The notes: generated by a model not told the origin, from the sequence alone. Counted from the first letter of the stretch, positions 1 through 8,631 are shown. The stretch: DNA of 64,000 nucleotides from Hymenobacter cavernae (GCF_014641455.1 NZ_BMHT01000002.1:766605-830604), one strand, 5' to 3'. Made by a program: numbers and translations.

Positions 1-1529
1 TGCAGCTCCCGACTGACATCGGTGAAGACAATACCTTGCTCGGTAGCCTTAAAGCTGGTGCCCAGCGAGCCAATCTGTTGCCCCGTGTGCAGCACCGGCG
101 TGTACTGAATACCAATCTTCGCAAAATACTCCGCCAGCGGCAGCGGCTCAGCGCCCTGAATGTAGCGCTTGAAGAAATCCCCGATTTCCGGGTAAGTCAT
201 CTGAGTGAAATCCTGGAAGAAGTTCTTTTCGCTGATGGGCTTATTAGGACCGTACTTCTTGGCTAACTCCAGCACAACTTCGCGCAATCCGCGCTTGCCG
301 CCGCTTAGCTCCAGCAGCCGGATGTCGAGCAGGGCGGCCGTCACGGCACCGCGCTGGTAGATGTTGCCGTATTGGCGCTGGCCTTCGTCGGAAAACGAGT
401 TCAGACCTAGCTTGCTGAGCGAGTAGGTCGTGTCAGCGTACTGGTGGTCGTAGGCTACTTTGCTGCTCAACTCCTTTAAGTAGCTATCGAGCGAGAGCAG
501 GCCGCCGCGCAGCTGCATCAGATCAGAAGCCCATTCGGTGGTGCCTTCGTAGAGCCACAAGTGCTCGGAGCCGGTGGGCTGCACGAAGTTGAAGTGCTCG
601 ATGATTTCGGAGTGAATGTTCAGCGGCGTCACGACGTGGAAGAACTCATGGGCAGCCGTGCTGGTGATGCTCGCGGCCTTCTCCGGCGTCAGCGGCGATT
701 CGCGGGCGGCGTACTCCGAGCTGTAAGAGTGTTCCCAGGCGCCCGCGTCGCGGTCTTCGAAGTCATATAAGAAGGTGTAGCGCTTTACCGGCAGCTCCAC
801 CAGAAACTTCTGGGCGGCGTTCAGCATCTGCTGCATGTTCTGGAGCAGCGGCTGTGCCTGGATCTGATCCGTTTGCGAGTAGCAGTATAAGGCCACTTCC
901 GCGTCACCTAGCTTTGTCGTTGCCTCGGTGAGGCGCCCCAGCAAGATGGGCGAATCGACGATGCGGTCATAATCTTTGGCCGTGTAGTAGCCTTCCGCGT
1001 CAAGCGTGAGCGGAGTGCCTACTTTCCAGCCAGCCGGGTAGTTCAGCTTCACGCGCAGCGGCTTCGACTGCCAGCCCTGCGGATAGCCAAACAAGCACTG
1101 GCCGTTGAGCAAGGCGTGGCTGGCATCTAGCTGCGAGCCGCACATGCGGTACACCTGGTGCTCCGGAAACGGCGCATTCCATGTTTTGGCAATAGTATAG
1201 CGAATCTCGTGCGTCTTCTCCGGCTTCAGCAGCTGCCATTGGTTGATATTGACGTGTTTTACCTCCAGCGGCTTGCCCTTGCTGTCGAAGGCTTCAAACT
1301 TGCGCACGAAGCGGCCAATATCCATCACCTGGTAGGTGCCCGGTGCCGTCGCCGCAAATTGATAGATGCCCTGCTCTTTGCCTAGCTTCGGCAGCTCTAG
1401 CTTCACCTGAAACTGATCTTGGGCTGCCGGATCAACTTCAACGGTGTAGGTCAGTACTTTTTGTGCCTGCGTGGGAGCGGCAGTCAGCAACAGGCCCGTC
1501 AGCAGGCCTAGGTTTAGGAAAGATTTCAT
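1..1529 (-). CDS. M61 family glycyl aminopeptidase-like metallopeptidase, 3' end beyond left edge
   Basis: The minus strand reads open from an ATG at 1529 to the window edge, giving about 509 residues. The start has a signal peptide (MKSFLNLGLLTGLLL followed by an AQA-type cleavage region), so the protein is exported. At about residue 294 lies HEFFH (nt 636-650), the HExxH zinc motif in the form used by M61 peptidases, with a downstream Glu-rich helix (LWLYEGTTEW) that supplies the third zinc ligand in this family. The last visible residues (GTSFKATEQGIVFTDV) look like the start of the C-terminal PDZ domain, so only the end of that domain is missing. Known members cleave N-terminal glycine or alanine from peptides; the substrate here is inferred only from family membership. 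The gene diverges from the lectin-like gene at 2020 across a 490-base AT-rich gap. Confidence 0.9.
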   Translation of the reverse strand, partial: MKSFLNLGLLTGLLLTAAPTQAQKVLTYTVEVDPAAQDQFQVKLELPKLGKEQGIYQFAATAPGTYQVMDIGRFVRKFEAFDSKGKPLEVKHVNINQWQLLKPEKTHEIRYTIAKTWNAPFPEHQVYRMCGSQLDASHALLNGQCLFGYPQGWQSKPLRVKLNYPAGWKVGTPLTLDAEGYYTAKDYDRIVDSPILLGRLTEATTKLGDAEVALYCYSQTDQIQAQPLLQNMQQMLNAAQKFLVELPVKRYTFLYDFEDRDAGAWEHSYSSEYAARESPLTPEKAASITSTAAHEFFHVVTPLNIHSEIIEHFNFVQPTGSEHLWLYEGTTEWASDLMQLRGGLLSLDSYLKELSSKVAYDHQYADTTYSLSKLGLNSFSDEGQRQYGNIYQRGAVTAALLDIRLLELSGGKRGLREVVLELAKKYGPNKPISEKNFFQDFTQMTYPEIGDFFKRYIQGAEPLPLAEYFAKIGIQYTPVLHTGQQIGSLGTSFKATEQGIVFTDVSREL

Positions 1530-2019
1530 GAATACGTGAGCAGTTGCAGCCGCAAGGTAAAAAGGCTGTTCCGCTTGGCACGGTAAACGCCTATCTATTT
1601 CCCGTTTAGTTACCTATTCCAGTTCCGCACAGGAGCAGCTACAACTGAAGCTAGCAAGGTTTTAGCTCCGCTAAGCCGTTCGGCTGTGTGCCACTGGATG
1701 GCCGTGGAAGTAAGCTGTCGCCAGTATTGGATTATTCTATATAATGGAATGTTTCCCAATACTGGAATACATTAAGGGAAATCTATATTTAACAGAAAAT
1801 CCTGCTTTCCTGAACGAAGCTAAACAATAATGAGTCAGAGAGTTCTGTAAACCAAATTATTTAATGTAATTATTTCGATAATGATAATCAAGGTGAGAAG
1901 AATATTTATCATAAATGGCACTATTCTTATTTATTCATAGGACTGCATATTGATGCTGGCACGCGAAGTGAGTTACTTAGTAGGAGTTATCCAACTGGTT
2001 ATACTTCTTTTCCCACAGC
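1530..2019. other. Divergent intergenic region, AT-rich, with a 10-bp inverted repeat
   Basis: This 490-base gap separates the divergent M61 peptidase and lectin-like genes. Its right part (about 1730-1990) is much richer in A and T than the surroundings, as expected for promoters. The clearest structure is a perfect inverted repeat, CCAGTATTGG at 1721-1730 and CCAATACTGG at 1756-1765, with a 25-base AT-rich loop. I see no convincing open reading frame and no certain -33/-7 Bacteroidota promoter pair. Confidence 0.5.
1721..1765. promoter_or_regulatory. Inverted repeat, possible operator, in divergent promoter region
   Basis: Ten-base perfect arms (CCAGTATTGG / CCAATACTGG) flank a 25-base AT-rich segment containing TATATAATGG. 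No T-run follows, and the site is about 255 bases from the plus-strand start and 190 bases from the minus-strand start, so an operator is more likely than a terminator. The function is inference. Confidence 0.35.
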
Positions 2020-4179
2020 ATGAGAACATTTTTTACTCTTTTATCTACTAATCCGCTCAAGCATAAACTTCGCGCAGGCTTGGTTATGCTGTTGAGCAGT
2101 GCGGCACTCCCAGCAATGGCCCAGTTCCCGCGCAACGAAGCATTCAAGAGCAATACTGCCGCTGGCTTTGAGTTTGGCGGTTCAGCCCGGCTTACCGGCA
2201 CGGGTGCTACGGGCAATGATGCAGTTGGTACAGGGTATCTGCGGCTGACGAATGCTTCAACTTTTCAGGCGGGTTATGCCATCGACACCGTCGGGTTTCC
2301 GTCCTCGGAAGGTTTCACTATCTCATTCGACTTCTTTTCATATGGTGGCGATGGAGCCGACGGTTTCAGCGTGTTTCTGGTAGATGACGACCAGCCTGGT
2401 GGTTTTCGCATTGGAGCTACGGGTGGTGCCCTGGGGTATGCGCAACGTAACATAACGCCTGTGGCCCCAGGTGTTTCCAGAGGCTATCTTGGTATTGGGA
2501 TAGATGAATTTGGTAACTATGCCAACGACTTAGAAGGCCGGTCCGGGGGCTACCCTTCTGGCATAGGGCCTGGCAAACTGGTGCCTAATGCTATATCACT
2601 CAGAGGCGCAGGCGACGGATCAGCCAGTACCGATTACGCCTACTTAACGGGTACCGGTCCGGATGCGCTTGGTTTTGACCTGGATGTACCTACTGCACGG
2701 GCGCAGGCTGGCTCACCCGATTACCGACGTGCCTTTATTGACGTAGTCGCCAGTGGTGCCGCACCGAATCGGAAGTATAAGATTACCGTTCGCATTCAGC
2801 ATGGTACCCAGGTGCGTACTGCTGTGGAGAACTTCTTCGTAAACATACCACCCGAGCGGTTGCGCCTAGGTTTTGCTAGTTCAACCGGCGGATCTACTAA
2901 CATTCACGAAATCCGCAATCTGAATATTGTGCAGGTGCCGTATGCCAACAACGACTTGGCTACCACAGATTATAATAGTGAGCCTATTCTCATCAAGGTA
3001 CTGGATAACGACGAGGCGCCGGGCAGTAGCATCGATCCTAGTTCCGTCGACCTGGATCCTAGCACGTCAGGCATTCAATCCGAGATTGTCGTACCTGGTA
3101 AAGGCTCGTTCTCAGTGAACAGTGAGGGTGTAGTTTCCTTTACACCCAGTGGCTCCTTCGCAGGCATAGTCGAGGTTCCTTATACCATAAAATCTATCCT
3201 GGGAGATGAGTATACCTCTAGCCCGGCCAACATCCGCGTAAACGTGCGTGGTGCTGATGTAGCTACTACCATCGACGGGCCAATGGCTATCAAGCCAAAT
3301 ACCTGGGTTACCTATTCGATGGCTACCACCAACGAAGGGACACTGCCAGCCCTGGCCGTAGTGCCTAAGCTACAGTTACCCATGGCTTTACCAGCATCTA
3401 GCCTAATGACGATGTCGGGCGGCGACTACGATCCTGCGACCGGTATGGTCACGTTTACGTCCATCCCAGTGCTGAACAATGGCACTGACGCTGTTACCAA
3501 CAGCGTCACGTTTATGGTGCCCAGCTCCGCGCCGGCTACCATTACCTCAGTAGCGGCTTCAAACTCTACCGTTCCCGACCCAACGCCCGACAACAATACG
3601 GCCCAGCTGGCCGCCAGCGTTGGGGCACCGCTGCCGGTGCAGCTAATGAGCTTTAAAGCTCGTGCTGATCAGAGTGATGCGCTGCTCAACTGGGCTACTG
3701 CCTCAGAGACAAATAACGCTCGCTTTGAAGTAGAGCGCTCCGCGGATGGCACGCACTTCGACCGCATTGGCCAACTGCCGGGCAAAGGCACTACCAGCCA
3801 GAATTCGTCGTATGCGTACCGCGACCACCGGGCCGGCTACCTAGGTGCAAAAGCCATGTACTATCGTCTGCGCCAAGTGGACACGGATGGCGGCAGCCAG
3901 TACAGCAAGGTGGAAACCGTGCAGTTCTCCTCAGCCAAGACCGCCATCAGCATTTATCCGAACCCCGCGCCAGGTACGGCCACTCTCGACCTGACCGACC
4001 TGGCTCCCGGCGAATACAACATCCAGGTGCTGGATATTACCGGGCGTGTGGTGTTTGAGCAAATGCTGCAGGGAAGCCAGCAGAATCCGCTGGATGTACA
4101 GCGCTTAGTACCCGGCTCTTATATTGTGCGGGTGCGTGGTGGTGCCACTAACCTAGCTTTGCCGCTGGTACGTCGCTAG
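2020..4179 (+). CDS. Secreted L-type lectin-like protein with T9SS sorting domain
   Basis: 719 residues. A signal peptide occupies about residues 1-34 (cleavage near AMAQ). Residues about 35-300 resemble bacterial L-type (legume-like) lectin domains: FDFFSYGGDGADGFSVFLVDD and a later GIDEFGNY segment are characteristic of the metal-binding beta sandwich. About 305-410 is an Ig/cadherin-like repeat (VLDNDEAPG, FTPSGSFAG), and about 412-535 is a DUF11-like adhesin repeat. After a linker common in T9SS cargo (LPVQLMSFKAR), the last 80 residues form a type A sorting domain (YPNP near the start, PGEYNIQVLDITGRVV, then PGSYIVRV). The protein is predicted to cross the outer membrane by T9SS and be anchored or released at the surface, binding glycans. 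A strong terminator follows. Confidence 0.88.
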   Translation: MRTFFTLLSTNPLKHKLRAGLVMLLSSAALPAMAQFPRNEAFKSNTAAGFEFGGSARLTGTGATGNDAVGTGYLRLTNASTFQAGYAIDTVGFPSSEGFTISFDFFSYGGDGADGFSVFLVDDDQPGGFRIGATGGALGYAQRNITPVAPGVSRGYLGIGIDEFGNYANDLEGRSGGYPSGIGPGKLVPNAISLRGAGDGSASTDYAYLTGTGPDALGFDLDVPTARAQAGSPDYRRAFIDVVASGAAPNRKYKITVRIQHGTQVRTAVENFFVNIPPERLRLGFASSTGGSTNIHEIRNLNIVQVPYANNDLATTDYNSEPILIKVLDNDEAPGSSIDPSSVDLDPSTSGIQSEIVVPGKGSFSVNSEGVVSFTPSGSFAGIVEVPYTIKSILGDEYTSSPANIRVNVRGADVATTIDGPMAIKPNTWVTYSMATTNEGTLPALAVVPKLQLPMALPASSLMTMSGGDYDPATGMVTFTSIPVLNNGTDAVTNSVTFMVPSSAPATITSVAASNSTVPDPTPDNNTAQLAASVGAPLPVQLMSFKARADQSDALLNWATASETNNARFEVERSADGTHFDRIGQLPGKGTTSQNSSYAYRDHRAGYLGAKAMYYRLRQVDTDGGSQYSKVETVQFSSAKTAISIYPNPAPGTATLDLTDLAPGEYNIQVLDITGRVVFEQMLQGSQQNPLDVQRLVPGSYIVRVRGGATNLALPLVRR

Positions 4180-4203
4180 GGCTAGCTGATTCAATCTATT
4201 AGT

Positions 4204-4241
4204 AAAAAGCCTCCGTCCCGTTGTTGGGGCGGAGGCTTTTT
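4204..4241 (+). terminator. Rho-independent terminator after the lectin-like gene
   Basis: Inverted repeat AAAAGCCTCCGTCCC / GGGGCGGAGGCTTTT with a short loop and a T-run on the plus strand. It lies 25 bases after the stop of the lectin-like gene. Confidence 0.85.
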
Positions 4242-4398
4242 GTTTGGCATATTTCTCCAGGTAGTGGCTGATCAGTTTAGGAAGTTGGCAGGGATGACGC
4301 AACAAGGTTTGGTAGCAGCTTAACCCTGGCGCAAAGGCCGCGTACCTCTATAGGTACTCTTTCCCGCGGAGCTAGGCTCCACCTGACCTTCCTCGTTT

Positions 4399-5070
4399 AT
4401 GTGCGGCCGCTATACCTTCATTTCGCCCGTTCCCGTCATCGAAGAGCGCTTCGATGCGACTTTCACGGAGCCCATTCCGGCTAACTACAATGCCGCGCCC
4501 TCGCAGCGATTGCCGATTATCACGAACACCGAGCCGGGCCGTATTCAGCTGTTGCAGTGGGGGTTGTTGCCAGCCTGGGTGAAAGACGTGAAAGCGGCAC
4601 CCAAGCCCATCAACGCCCGCGCCGAGACGCTACCGGAGAAACCTTCGTTTCGGCAGCTGCTTCAGCGGCGGCGCTGCCTCGTGCTGGCCGACAGCTTTTA
4701 CGAATGGCAGCAAACGGCAGCAAAAGGCAAAGGGAGCAAAACGCCGCACCGTATTCTGCTGCGCGATGAACAACCCTTTGCCTTTGCAGGCCTCTGGGAT
4801 GAATGGGCTGATCGCTCCACTGGTGAAGTGATACCGACGTTCACCATTATTACCACCGAACCTAATGACTTGATGGCCAAGCTCCACAATCGGATGCCAG
4901 TCATATTGCCCGGCCGTGAGGCAGAGCTAGCCTGGCTCGATGATAGGGCAGCAGCGCATCAGGAACTTCTGGTGCCGTATGCCACAGAAGCCATGAAGGA
5001 GTACGCCATTACGCCGCTGGTTAATTCACCGGCCAACAACTCGGCGGCAGTGCTGGAGCCGGCGGCTTAG
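4399..5070 (+). CDS. SRAP-domain protein (HMCES/YedK family)
   Basis: 223 residues beginning MCGRYTF, the invariant start of SOS-response-associated peptidase (SRAP) proteins. After Met removal, Cys2 becomes N-terminal and forms a thiazolidine link with abasic sites in single-stranded DNA, protecting them during replication. The other conserved blocks are visible: NARAETL, CLVLADSFYEW (active-site Glu) and LHNRMPVIL (active-site His). Length matches the family. The gene appears monocistronic, between a terminator upstream and a converging small gene. I saw no clear LexA box, so SOS control is not shown. Confidence 0.95.
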   Translation: MCGRYTFISPVPVIEERFDATFTEPIPANYNAAPSQRLPIITNTEPGRIQLLQWGLLPAWVKDVKAAPKPINARAETLPEKPSFRQLLQRRRCLVLADSFYEWQQTAAKGKGSKTPHRILLRDEQPFAFAGLWDEWADRSTGEVIPTFTIITTEPNDLMAKLHNRMPVILPGREAELAWLDDRAAAHQELLVPYATEAMKEYAITPLVNSPANNSAAVLEPAA

Positions 5071-5094
5071 CAACCTAGGTCAGCCGGGAGCCGA

Positions 5095-5283
5095 TTACTT
5101 ATGCCGGTAAGACACTAGCTCGTGGCGCGCGATACGCTCGTAGGCGTGGCGAACTTTCCTGGGCTTCTTATGCTTCACCGAGTAAAGTCTGGCACTGGTA
5201 GATGCTGGCTTGCGGGCGCTGAGTCCAGTAAATGACGCGGTCATCATAGCAGCCAGCGTGAGGAGGGTAAGCATTTTCTTCAT
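5095..5283 (-). CDS. Small secreted basic protein, hypothetical
   Basis: 62 residues. It starts MKKMLTLLTLAAMMTASFTGLSA, a good signal peptide, followed by a roughly 40-residue mature part that is strongly basic and rich in Lys, Arg, His and Tyr (SVKHKKPRKVRHAYERIARHE). I recognise no family. The AT-rich 220 bases upstream look like a promoter region. It converges with the SRAP gene, with only 24 bases between the stops. Confidence 0.65.
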   Translation of the reverse strand: MKKMLTLLTLAAMMTASFTGLSARKPASTSARLYSVKHKKPRKVRHAYERIARHELVSYRHK

Positions 5284-5450
5284 AGGTGCAGTGCGTTTGT
5301 CTTGTACGTATTCGTGAAAGAATATAATCTTAGCAATTATAGTAATTTCCTATTATATTCCAGTGAAAAAAAATAAAAAAATAATTCTATTGACTCTTGG
5401 CTGCTGTCACAGCACGTTGTTAGGTTCGAAACGAATAGCTCATAAAGCAG

Positions 5451-5483
5451 AAAGCCCACCGTCCGCAAGACAGTGGGCTTTTT
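5451..5483 (-). terminator. Hairpin terminator downstream of the 5504-5794 gene
   Basis: Arms AAAGCCCACCGTC and GACAGTGGGCTTT with a CGCAA loop. It lies immediately after the stop of the minus-strand gene at 5504. The T-run is present on either strand, so it could act in both directions. Confidence 0.7.
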
Positions 5484-5503
5484 CAGGAAAGTAAAAACCT
5501 AGG

Positions 5504-5794
5504 TTACTTAGCGTCGGGCGCTGGGGTGGCAGAAGTTCCGGCATCAGCATCAGCCGCTTCAATAGCTTTTTTGGCGACTACTACGGCAACGGCAGCCAGA
5601 CCGGCGATACCTAGGATGAGTTGGGTGGTGGTAAAGCGCTGTGCGGCTTTCTTCAGCAGCGTGCCGCCGTTCTTGAGCAGGTCGTCTACTTTGTCGTAAT
5701 CGCCCTGAAAAATAACGTGATAGGCACTCTCAAAGGTGCGGGCAACGTCTTCGGGTAGAATTTTCTCTAGCTGTTGTTCGACTTGGGTTTCCAT
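5504..5794 (-). CDS. Small single-pass membrane protein, hypothetical
   Basis: 96 residues starting METQVEQQLEKI. The frame stays open upstream to 5932, but the extra 46 residues look non-coding (FHGFPANRQL...) and the internal Met begins a protein-like amphipathic helix, so 5794 is preferred. Residues about 1-57 are a charged helical region (LPEDVARTFESAYHVIFQGDYDKVDDLLKN), followed by one membrane segment (LILGIAGLAAVAVVVA) and an acidic, Ala/Pro-rich tail. This resembles small YtxH-like or DUF883-like stress membrane proteins only in layout. Function unknown. Confidence 0.65.
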   Translation of the reverse strand: METQVEQQLEKILPEDVARTFESAYHVIFQGDYDKVDDLLKNGGTLLKKAAQRFTTTQLILGIAGLAAVAVVVAKKAIEAADADAGTSATPAPDAK

Positions 5795-5976
5795 AGCGGA
5801 GCTTCGTGACGGATGATTGAAAATTAGCAGCCGACCTAGCCGACCACTGAACCCCATGTACGCAGAAGTGAGTTGGCGGTTGGCAGGAAAGCCGTGAAAT
5901 TGTGTAAGGATGAGCTGGTAGGCAACTGCCAATGAGTACGTTGCCGGCTGCTTGCCAAGCGAGTGAGATTGTGAAA

Positions 5977-6009
5977 AAAGAAAAGCCCCGCCGGAGGAGC
6001 GAGGCTTTT
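5977..6009 (-). terminator. Rho-independent terminator of the sigma/protease operon
   Basis: On the minus strand, GAAAAGCCTCGC pairs with GCGGGGCTTTTC, followed by a long T-rich run (CTTTTTTCAC). It sits 23 bases beyond the protease stop codon. Confidence 0.8.
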
Positions 6010-6031
6010 CGTGCCGGCAAGCTGTAGGCGC

Positions 6032-7174
6032 TTATTCGTATACCTTGACCACAAACACGTAGTCTTGCAGCTTACGAATCTGCTGCGGCCGGGAGGTGCC
6101 GGCAAGCAGGTTGGTGCGGGGCAGCGTGTAAGGAGCCTCGGGGCTGGCTGCTGCCAGCGAATCGACCAGCTTCATCAGGTACGATGACTTGGTGGCAAAC
6201 GCCGCACTTTGCACGTCCATCTGACGGCCGCTTACCACCCCGATAAGGTTGCCGCGGTCATCGAGCAGCGGGCCGCCGCTATTGCCGGGGTTCACCGGAA
6301 TCGACACCTGGTAGAAGGCCGTATCGCCTTCAAAGCCGGAGCGGGCGCTCAGCGAACCATCATTAAAGACTAAGTCTTCGCGCGGATAACCTAGGGTGTA
6401 CACCTTCTCTCCTAGGTCCGACTGACCCCGCTTGAAGGAGTAAGGCAGGCGCTTAAAGCCATTGAAATTCTTGTCTTTAATGCGCAGAATAGCCAGGTCG
6501 TGGGCCACATCGGTGAAGACTGGCTCGGCGTGGTAATGCTGCCGGTCGCGGCTCTCGATCAGCAGCGAGTCGGCCCCTTGAATTACGTGGTAACTCGTCA
6601 CGAGGTAGCCATCGGCGGTCAGGGCGAAGCCAGTGCCGCTGAACTTACTCTGGCTGGCTGCGTCTGCCGTCTTGCTGCCATCAATCTGATTGATAGCCCG
6701 ATCCATGGCCCGTTGGTTGCGCTTGATGCGCTCCACCTCCCGGCGCAGCACGGTGTAGCCATACAGCGAAGAGCTTTGCGAGGTCCGCCACCACTCCATG
6801 CCCAGCAGCGTAACGAACACCGCCAGGATAGCCACTGAGGCCGCCACCGCCATGGTGGCGCGGTGAGCACCCCAGAACTCGCGCAGCTTGCGCTCCATCG
6901 GGGAAATATGCAGCACCGGCATATCGGGGTAGCCGGTTTCAACTACCGTTTCGTCTTCCGCGTCAATTTCGGCTTGGAAGGCTTTCAGCTTCTGGCGCGT
7001 CGCCCGCCGCTCGCCGTAGCTGGTCAGGGTTTCGGTAAGCTCCTCAAAATCAGTATAGCGTTGCGCAAAATTGGGGTCAGCGGCGAGTCGGCGCTCCAGG
7101 TTAGCACGCTCGGCTCCGGCTAGCTCCCCTTTTCGATACGCATCGAATAAGGCATAATAGTCAGCTTCGGTCAT
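6032..7174 (-). CDS. Membrane-anchored trypsin-like serine protease with anti-sigma-like N-terminal domain
   Basis: 380 residues from MTEADYYALF (a Met codon also lies just before it, and the frame stays open to 7204). Residues about 1-50 (FDAYRKGELAGAERANLERRLAADP) match the helical N-terminus of Bacteroidota anti-sigma factors. A single membrane segment lies near residues 107-127 (MAVAASVAILAVFVTLLG). The rest is a periplasmic chymotrypsin-fold domain of the DegP/S1C type: SYHVIQGA gives the catalytic His, HDLAILR the Asp and NPGNSGGPL the Ser. No PDZ domain follows. It starts 52 bases after the stop of an ECF sigma factor gene and is probably co-transcribed with it. I infer that the N-terminus holds the sigma factor at the membrane; a role for the protease in releasing it is speculation. 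Confidence 0.85.
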   Translation of the reverse strand: MTEADYYALFDAYRKGELAGAERANLERRLAADPNFAQRYTDFEELTETLTSYGERRATRQKLKAFQAEIDAEDETVVETGYPDMPVLHISPMERKLREFWGAHRATMAVAASVAILAVFVTLLGMEWWRTSQSSSLYGYTVLRREVERIKRNQRAMDRAINQIDGSKTADAASQSKFSGTGFALTADGYLVTSYHVIQGADSLLIESRDRQHYHAEPVFTDVAHDLAILRIKDKNFNGFKRLPYSFKRGQSDLGEKVYTLGYPREDLVFNDGSLSARSGFEGDTAFYQVSIPVNPGNSGGPLLDDRGNLIGVVSGRQMDVQSAAFATKSSYLMKLVDSLAAASPEAPYTLPRTNLLAGTSRPQQIRKLQDYVFVVKVYE

Positions 7175-7226
7175 CATAGCGGTAAGTGGGTGGGTGAGGC
7201 CCACGTTGAGGTACCTGGTAACGTTT

Positions 7227-7814
7227 TTAGTACGATTCTTCTTCCTTATAATGAGAGAAAAATAGCTTCTTCAGGCGTACCAGACACTTGTATTTCTGAT
7301 TCTTGGCGTTATCGGCGTTGGTGTAGCCGAAATCCGCCGTGAGCTGCTGCATCGAACGATCCAGCAGGTAAAAACCTTCTAAAAGCGACCGGCACGGCTC
7401 TCCGATCTGCTCCAATGCTTCGGCCATCAGACCAAAACGCTTGTCACGTTCCTGGGCTTCCGCCAAGTCGGCTTCGGCTCCGGTTTCGAGGTAGGGCTCG
7501 TGGTCGTCGAGGCGGGCGCCGAAGCGGCCTTTCTCGGCGAGGCGCTTCAACCACAGGCGGCGGCACACGGCGTAGAGGTAGGTCTTGATCTGGCAGCTGA
7601 GCTCCAGAGAGCCGTCGCGTACTTTCTCGTAGAACACCATCACGCCCTCTTGGTACACATCCTTGGCTTCATCCTCCGAGCCGCTGTTTTGCAGCACAAA
7701 GTGCGTTACCATGGGCAGGTGCAGCCGGTAGAGCTGGGCCAGCGCCCGGTCGTCGCCGCGACGGATTGCCGCCACGAACTCTTCATCGGTGTAGGAAGGT
7801 TGACCCTTACCCAT
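7227..7814 (-). CDS. ECF-type RNA polymerase sigma factor
   Basis: 195 residues with region 2 at about 13-95 (FVAAIRRGDDRALAQLYRLH, then DVYQEGVMVFYEKVRDG and IKTYLYAVCRRLW) and region 4 at about 130-185 (LEQIGEPCRSLLEGFYLLDRSMQQLTADFGYTNADNAKNQKYKCLVRLKKLF). The NADNAKNQKYKCL block is the usual region-4 helix of Bacteroidota ECF factors. The downstream partner is the membrane protein with the anti-sigma-like N-terminus, a standard sigma/anti-sigma order. The 133-base divergent gap to the lipoprotein gene holds the palindromes at 7848-7886, which may belong to its own promoter. Confidence 0.93.
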   Translation of the reverse strand: MGKGQPSYTDEEFVAAIRRGDDRALAQLYRLHLPMVTHFVLQNSGSEDEAKDVYQEGVMVFYEKVRDGSLELSCQIKTYLYAVCRRLWLKRLAEKGRFGARLDDHEPYLETGAEADLAEAQERDKRFGLMAEALEQIGEPCRSLLEGFYLLDRSMQQLTADFGYTNADNAKNQKYKCLVRLKKLFFSHYKEEESY

Positions 7815-7847
7815 TCGCTTTGCTTGTTAATACGTTGCAGCAGGTTT

Positions 7848-7886
7848 GGTAACCCGCTAAATTTTTTTTTCTGTAACCGGGTTACC
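7848..7886. promoter_or_regulatory. Nested palindromes between sigma factor and lipoprotein genes
   Basis: GGTAACCCG at 7848-7856 is repeated inverted as CGGGTTACC at 7878-7886 around a T-rich centre. The right part is itself a perfect palindrome, GTAACC-G-GGTTAC at 7873-7885. It lies in the divergent gap, 34 bases from the sigma factor start and 62 from the lipoprotein start, which fits an operator serving one or both genes. A minus-strand attenuator is an alternative. Confidence 0.45.
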
Positions 7887-7947
7887 TTTCCTTAGGACCG
7901 GTATGAAGGGTGTTTTCAGACAAAAAGTTTTCAAACCTAACATCAAG

Positions 7948-8223
7948 ATGAAGAATCTCCTGAAGGTATCTGCCCTAGCTTTCGCATTCGCTGCTGTTCT
8001 GACTTCGTGCGAGTCGAAGCCTGCTGAAACCACGACCACCACTGAATCGACTTCGACGGACGCTTCGGCTCCTGCTACTACCGATTCGTCGGCTACCACG
8101 ACTACCACTGACTCGACTGCTGCTGACGCTACGGCTGCTCCGGCTGAAGGTGGTGCTACCACTGCTCCTGCTGAAGGCGGTGCTACCACTGCTGGTACTA
8201 CCACTGGCACGACTGCTCAGTAA
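7948..8223 (+). CDS. Small Thr/Ala/Ser-rich lipoprotein
   Basis: 91 residues from the ATG at 7948; an earlier in-frame ATG at 7903 would put 15 residues before a clear lipoprotein signal, so 7948 is chosen. The signal MKNLLKVSALAFAFAAVLTSC ends in an LTSC lipobox with Cys21 as the lipid site. The mature part is low complexity: runs of Thr, Ser, Asp and Ala, and two copies of APAEGGATT. It is probably a disordered surface or periplasmic tether; similar short lipoproteins are common in Hymenobacter-type genomes. No enzymatic domain is visible. Divergent from the sigma factor gene. Confidence 0.75.
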   Translation: MKNLLKVSALAFAFAAVLTSCESKPAETTTTTESTSTDASAPATTDSSATTTTTDSTAADATAAPAEGGATTAPAEGGATTAGTTTGTTAQ

Positions 8224-8260
8224 AAGTAAGCATACGCCGGTATACACCGGCAAAGAGTGC

Positions 8261-8302
8261 ATGCGGCCCGGATTCCACCTTGGAGTTCGGGCCGTATCTT
8301 TT
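8261..8302 (+). terminator. Hairpin terminator after the small lipoprotein gene
   Basis: Arms ATGCGGCCCG and CGGGCCGTAT with a 17-base loop, followed by CTTTTGGG. It lies 37 bases after the lipoprotein stop. The T-run is short, so efficiency is uncertain. Confidence 0.6.
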
Positions 8303-8370
8303 GGGTTATATTATTAAATAATTTATATACTTACAGGTTAAAGTAAATTAATATAGCTACTTCGGGGTTT

Positions 8371-8631
8371 GTGGCGGCTTTTTTGCATTTATCCGGTTCG
8401 TACAACTCCTCCTTCTATCGTCCTACTTCTACCGTGCAATCCACCATTTCTTCCTCTGCCAACGATAATTCGGCGGCATCAGTGCCTGCTAGCGGTACTA
8501 CTCTCAGCGGCCTAGGTCCTCAGCGTCCGTTTCATACGAAGCCTACCGCCAATGTTTTTGCCGTAGGCGATTACCTGATAGGGGATGCCGATGATGGCAT
8601 GCTCAATGGTCATCCGGATATCCGCTACTAA
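8371..8631 (+). CDS. Hypothetical small protein, GTG start
   Basis: 86 residues if the GTG at 8371 is the start. It is Ser/Thr/Asn-rich with no signal peptide and a tail reading FAVGDYLIGDADDGMLNGHPDIRY. An AT-rich stretch just upstream (8302-8350) could hold its promoter. I recognise no family; the frame could be spurious, though its codon use is not obviously wrong. Confidence 0.35.
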   Translation: MAAFLHLSGSYNSSFYRPTSTVQSTISSSANDNSAASVPASGTTLSGLGPQRPFHTKPTANVFAVGDYLIGDADDGMLNGHPDIRY

